From NCBI GenBank assembly GCA_014302835.1, contig CP060294.1, forward strand, positions 1,054,001 to 1,118,000: DNA of 64,000 nt, given 5' to 3'. Of this stretch, positions 61,982 through 64,000 are shown in pieces (the stretch's first letter is position 1; each line of letters starts with the position of its first letter). This stretch comes from Pedobacter sp. PAMC26386 (GTDB taxonomy: Bacteria; Bacteroidota; Bacteroidia; Sphingobacteriales; Sphingobacteriaceae). Position numbers and translations under genes: made by a program. Under the pieces are notes generated by a model. That model did no database searches. It was given only the letters and a program-made list of their open reading frames with translations, and was not told the origin of the DNA.

Positions 61982-62822
61982 AGATTGGTTCACTTTTATC
62001 TTTTATATTCATAAAGCGGATACTTTCCGCAAGTTATGGCCGCTGATGCTCAGTGTAGCTATTTTTTCTGGTTTGATTGCTTATGGAGAACTTCATTTTC
62101 TGAAGTTATCCCAGACTACAACAGTCAAGAATATCGGGATGATGCACAGTTTGCTAGGCTTCGTGATTTCCATGTTGCTGGTTTTCCGGACAAATACTTC
62201 TTATGACCGCTGGTGGGAAGGGAGACGATTGCTTGGTGAATTGACTAATGTCAGTCGTAATCTGGCCATTAAGCTCAAATCACTTAAACTGAGTGAACAA
62301 GAGTATGAGTATTTCAGTTATGCAATTCCCAAATATGCTTTTGCATTGAAAGAACATTTGAGAGAGAAACAGTATTTTGGTAAAAACAGCTTTTTAGTTG
62401 AGGTAGATGGCGGAAAACATATTCCTAACCAGGTAGCCGCAAGTCTTTCTGCCAGAGTTTTCGATTTGGAGGCTGCGGGTTCGATTTCGGGTGAACAACT
62501 TATTATATTGAGTGGAGACGTGAACCGTTTTACAGATATCTGCGGTGGATGTGAAAGAATAAAAAAAACACCAATTCCGTTTTCCTACAGTGCTTTTATC
62601 AAGAAATTCTTGTTTATCTATGTGATCACGCTGCCCTTTGGCTGGGTGTTTAGCCTGGGTTATTTCGTGGTGCCAATTGTACCTTTTATTTTATATGTAT
62701 TAGCCAGTTTGGAGCTGATTGCAGAGGAAATAGAAAATCCCTTTGGGCAGGATGCAAATGACCTGCCTGTAGATGAGATCTGTAATAATATTGAAAAACA
62801 CGTCGGAGAGATTTTGAATTAA
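61962..62822 (+). CDS. Bestrophin family (UPF0187) membrane channel protein
   Basis: This 286-residue protein matches bacterial bestrophins, pentameric ion channels of the inner membrane. SLLGFVISMLLVFRTNTSYDRWWEGRRLLGEL is the signature with the conserved RTNTSYDRWWEGR block. CGGCERIKKTPIPFSYSAFIK and the late EEIENPFGQDANDLPVDEIC follow the family order. Four hydrophobic segments are visible. It overlaps kynU by 20 bp and abuts the deacetylase gene without spacing, so all three are one operon. Confidence 0.92.
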   Translation: MINYNPKDWFTFIFYIHKADTFRKLWPLMLSVAIFSGLIAYGELHFLKLSQTTTVKNIGMMHSLLGFVISMLLVFRTNTSYDRWWEGRRLLGELTNVSRNLAIKLKSLKLSEQEYEYFSYAIPKYAFALKEHLREKQYFGKNSFLVEVDGGKHIPNQVAASLSARVFDLEAAGSISGEQLIILSGDVNRFTDICGGCERIKKTPIPFSYSAFIKKFLFIYVITLPFGWVFSLGYFVVPIVPFILYVLASLELIAEEIENPFGQDANDLPVDEICNNIEKHVGEILN

Positions 62823-63731
62823 ATGGTAAAAATAGCTTATCATTCTTTATATGCGCATCCTTTACCAGAGGGACATCGTTTCCCAATGTTAAAGTATGAA
62901 TTAATCCCTGAACAATTATTACATGAGGGGGTAATCACAGCGCAAAATCTCTTTGAACCGGAACCTCTTGCGGAAGAAATTGTGTTGTTATCACATGATT
63001 TAGCCTATTGGACGCAATTAAGGGATTTTACTTTACCACCAAGAGAGCAGCGCCGGATTGGCTTTCCGCTTAATGCTGCTTTAGTAGAGCGGGAACTTAG
63101 AATTGCGCAAGGGACTATAGATGGTGCTTTGTTTGCTCAGGAGAATGGTATCGCTTTTAATGTGGCTGGTGGTACACATCATGCAGGTTCTAACTGGGGA
63201 GAGGGTTTTTGTTTGCTGAATGATCAGGCGATCGCTGCTAACTATCTTTTGAATAAAGGGTTATGCCATCGTATGCTGATTGTCGACTTAGATGTACATC
63301 AGGGAAACGGAACTGCGCAGATTTTGGAGAAAGAATCCAGAGTGTTTACTTTTTCTATGCATGGGGAGAAAAATTTTCCTTTCAGAAAAGAGGTTTCCGA
63401 TCTTGATATTGGGCTTGATGCTGGTGTTGGTGATGATGCTTATCTTTCTATATTAAAAGATAAATTGCCGGGATTATTTGAACGGCATCGTCCGGAGTTT
63501 GTGTTTTATTTAGCGGGGGTAGATGTTTTATCAACTGATAAATTAGGCCATCTGGCAATGAGTAAGGCCGGCTGTAAAGAGCGGGATACGCTGGTTTTTG
63601 AATTTTGCAAACAATATGGCTTACCTGTTCAGGTCAGTATGGGTGGGGGGTATTCTCCAGGAATTAAAGATATTGTCGATGCACATTGTAATACCTTCAA
63701 AGTTGGTATTGATTTATTAGCCCCACTATAA
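62823..63731 (+). CDS. Histone deacetylase family protein (AcuC-like)
   Basis: This 302-residue zinc hydrolase of the arginase-deacetylase fold has HDLAYW, the tandem-His motif VAGGTHHAGSNWGEGFCLLND, and LIVDLDVHQGNGTAQI with zinc-binding Asp and His. The third zinc ligand Asp lies in LAGVDVLSTDKLG, and MGGGYSP is the closing loop. It removes acetyl groups from proteins or polyamines in the cytoplasm; the true substrate is unknown. The ATG directly follows the bestrophin stop. Confidence 0.92.
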   Translation: MVKIAYHSLYAHPLPEGHRFPMLKYELIPEQLLHEGVITAQNLFEPEPLAEEIVLLSHDLAYWTQLRDFTLPPREQRRIGFPLNAALVERELRIAQGTIDGALFAQENGIAFNVAGGTHHAGSNWGEGFCLLNDQAIAANYLLNKGLCHRMLIVDLDVHQGNGTAQILEKESRVFTFSMHGEKNFPFRKEVSDLDIGLDAGVGDDAYLSILKDKLPGLFERHRPEFVFYLAGVDVLSTDKLGHLAMSKAGCKERDTLVFEFCKQYGLPVQVSMGGGYSPGIKDIVDAHCNTFKVGIDLLAPL

Positions 63732-63789
63732 GCGCCTGTTTAAAATTGATCGGCTAAATTTAAACAGACGCTAAAACATTTTTTTTCGA
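63731..63789 (+). terminator. Terminator of the kynU-bestrophin-deacetylase operon
   Basis: AGCGCCTGTTTAAA (63731-63744) pairs with TTTAAACAGACGCT (63759-63772) with one mismatch, followed by a run of about ten T. Confidence 0.78.
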
Positions 63790-63865
63790 GAATTATGACA
63801 TAATCAGGAGTTTTTAAGATTCGTTTTTTTAAAGGAGATCTTGAAAATTCAATAGCTTTGGTTCA

Positions 63866-64000
63866 ATGGAACAATTGGTCATACAGCCCACCCCCCAAAA
63901 GATTCTTTCCTTTGGTTTTGTAGTAGGTACAACAAGTTTGGCCTTTGTTGTTTCACAGCTGGATGTATCTATTGTCAACATCGCACTGCCTCAGATTTCC
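63866..64000 (+). CDS. MFS transporter of DHA2 type, start only (3' end outside window)
   Basis: Forty-five codons are visible from the ATG at 63866 to the window edge. VVGTTSLAFVVSQLDVSIVN and then IALPQIS is the first helix with the DHA2 LDxTIVNVALP-type motif, here QLDVSIVNIALP. The 14-TM DHA2 family exports drugs and cations. No more can be said from this fragment. Confidence 0.8.
   Translation, partial: MEQLVIQPTPQKILSFGFVVGTTSLAFVVSQLDVSIVNIALPQIS

Overview
The window looks like chromosomal DNA of a Sphingobacteriaceae-type Bacteroidetes bacterium, most like Pedobacter. This is inferred from the low G+C content, promoters of the TTTG / TAnnTTTG type, a TonB receptor with an N-terminal carboxypeptidase-regulatory-like domain, a DUF5686 outer-membrane protein, Xre/RES toxin-antitoxin genes, C1 and M1 peptidases typical of the phylum, and very few Shine-Dalgarno sequences. 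I saw no rRNA, tRNA or CRISPR array.

Layout. 1-11.2 kb is mostly housekeeping: the metE 3' part, a thioesterase, a Gfo/Idh/MocA oxidoreductase divergent from a ribose-5-phosphate isomerase, a secreted C1 peptidase, a COG0523 metal-chaperone GTPase, an M1 aminopeptidase lipoprotein, an Xre/RES toxin-antitoxin pair behind a 40-bp palindrome, and a UbiA-like membrane protein with a methyltransferase. 11.5-18.3 kb is a tripartite RND efflux operon (TolC-like, RND permease, adaptor) followed by an AraC regulator; the permease frame is broken at a TATT tetranucleotide repeat, and three copies instead of four would restore it. 18.5-27.9 kb holds envelope proteins (DUF5686, BamA/TamA-like, DUF92), a substrate-binding-like protein without a signal peptide, small proteins, a WYL regulator with a DinB protein, and a Crp/Fnr regulator.

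28-34.4 kb is an accessory island: three small family-2 glycosyltransferases, the stub of a fourth, a wrecked family-10 (fucosyltransferase-like) glycosyltransferase, several very short peptide genes, an SMR pump and a ParB-like unknown. Three transcription starts in it share a near-palindrome GGGnCAAAnGTCyC placed exactly 38 nt before a TAAC box, which suggests one regulator controls them. A cold-shock gene sits in the island.

34.4-40.6 kb is a biotin operon (ferritin-like protein, bioF, bioD, bioB, bioA) without bioC or bioH, divergent from a MocR-type regulator. The ferritin-like diiron candidate as first gene is the most interesting enzyme in the window. 41-45.2 kb encodes MscS, a GNAT-like protein and YjbQ. 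45.2-47.3 kb is a C-terminal remnant of a thiol-activated cytolysin cut by a decayed IS3-family (IS150-like) element with a 4-bp target duplication.

47.3-56.7 kb is an iron locus: TonB receptor and PepSY membrane protein diverging over a Fur-like palindrome, then a hydroxamate siderophore operon (PLP decarboxylase, fused IucA/IucC-GNAT protein, amine N-monooxygenase) behind two more Fur-like half-sites. 57-64 kb has an oxidoreductase, DUF1905, a MarR regulator with its MFS pump behind a perfect 40-bp palindrome, a kynU-bestrophin-deacetylase operon, and the start of a DHA2-type MFS transporter running off the end.
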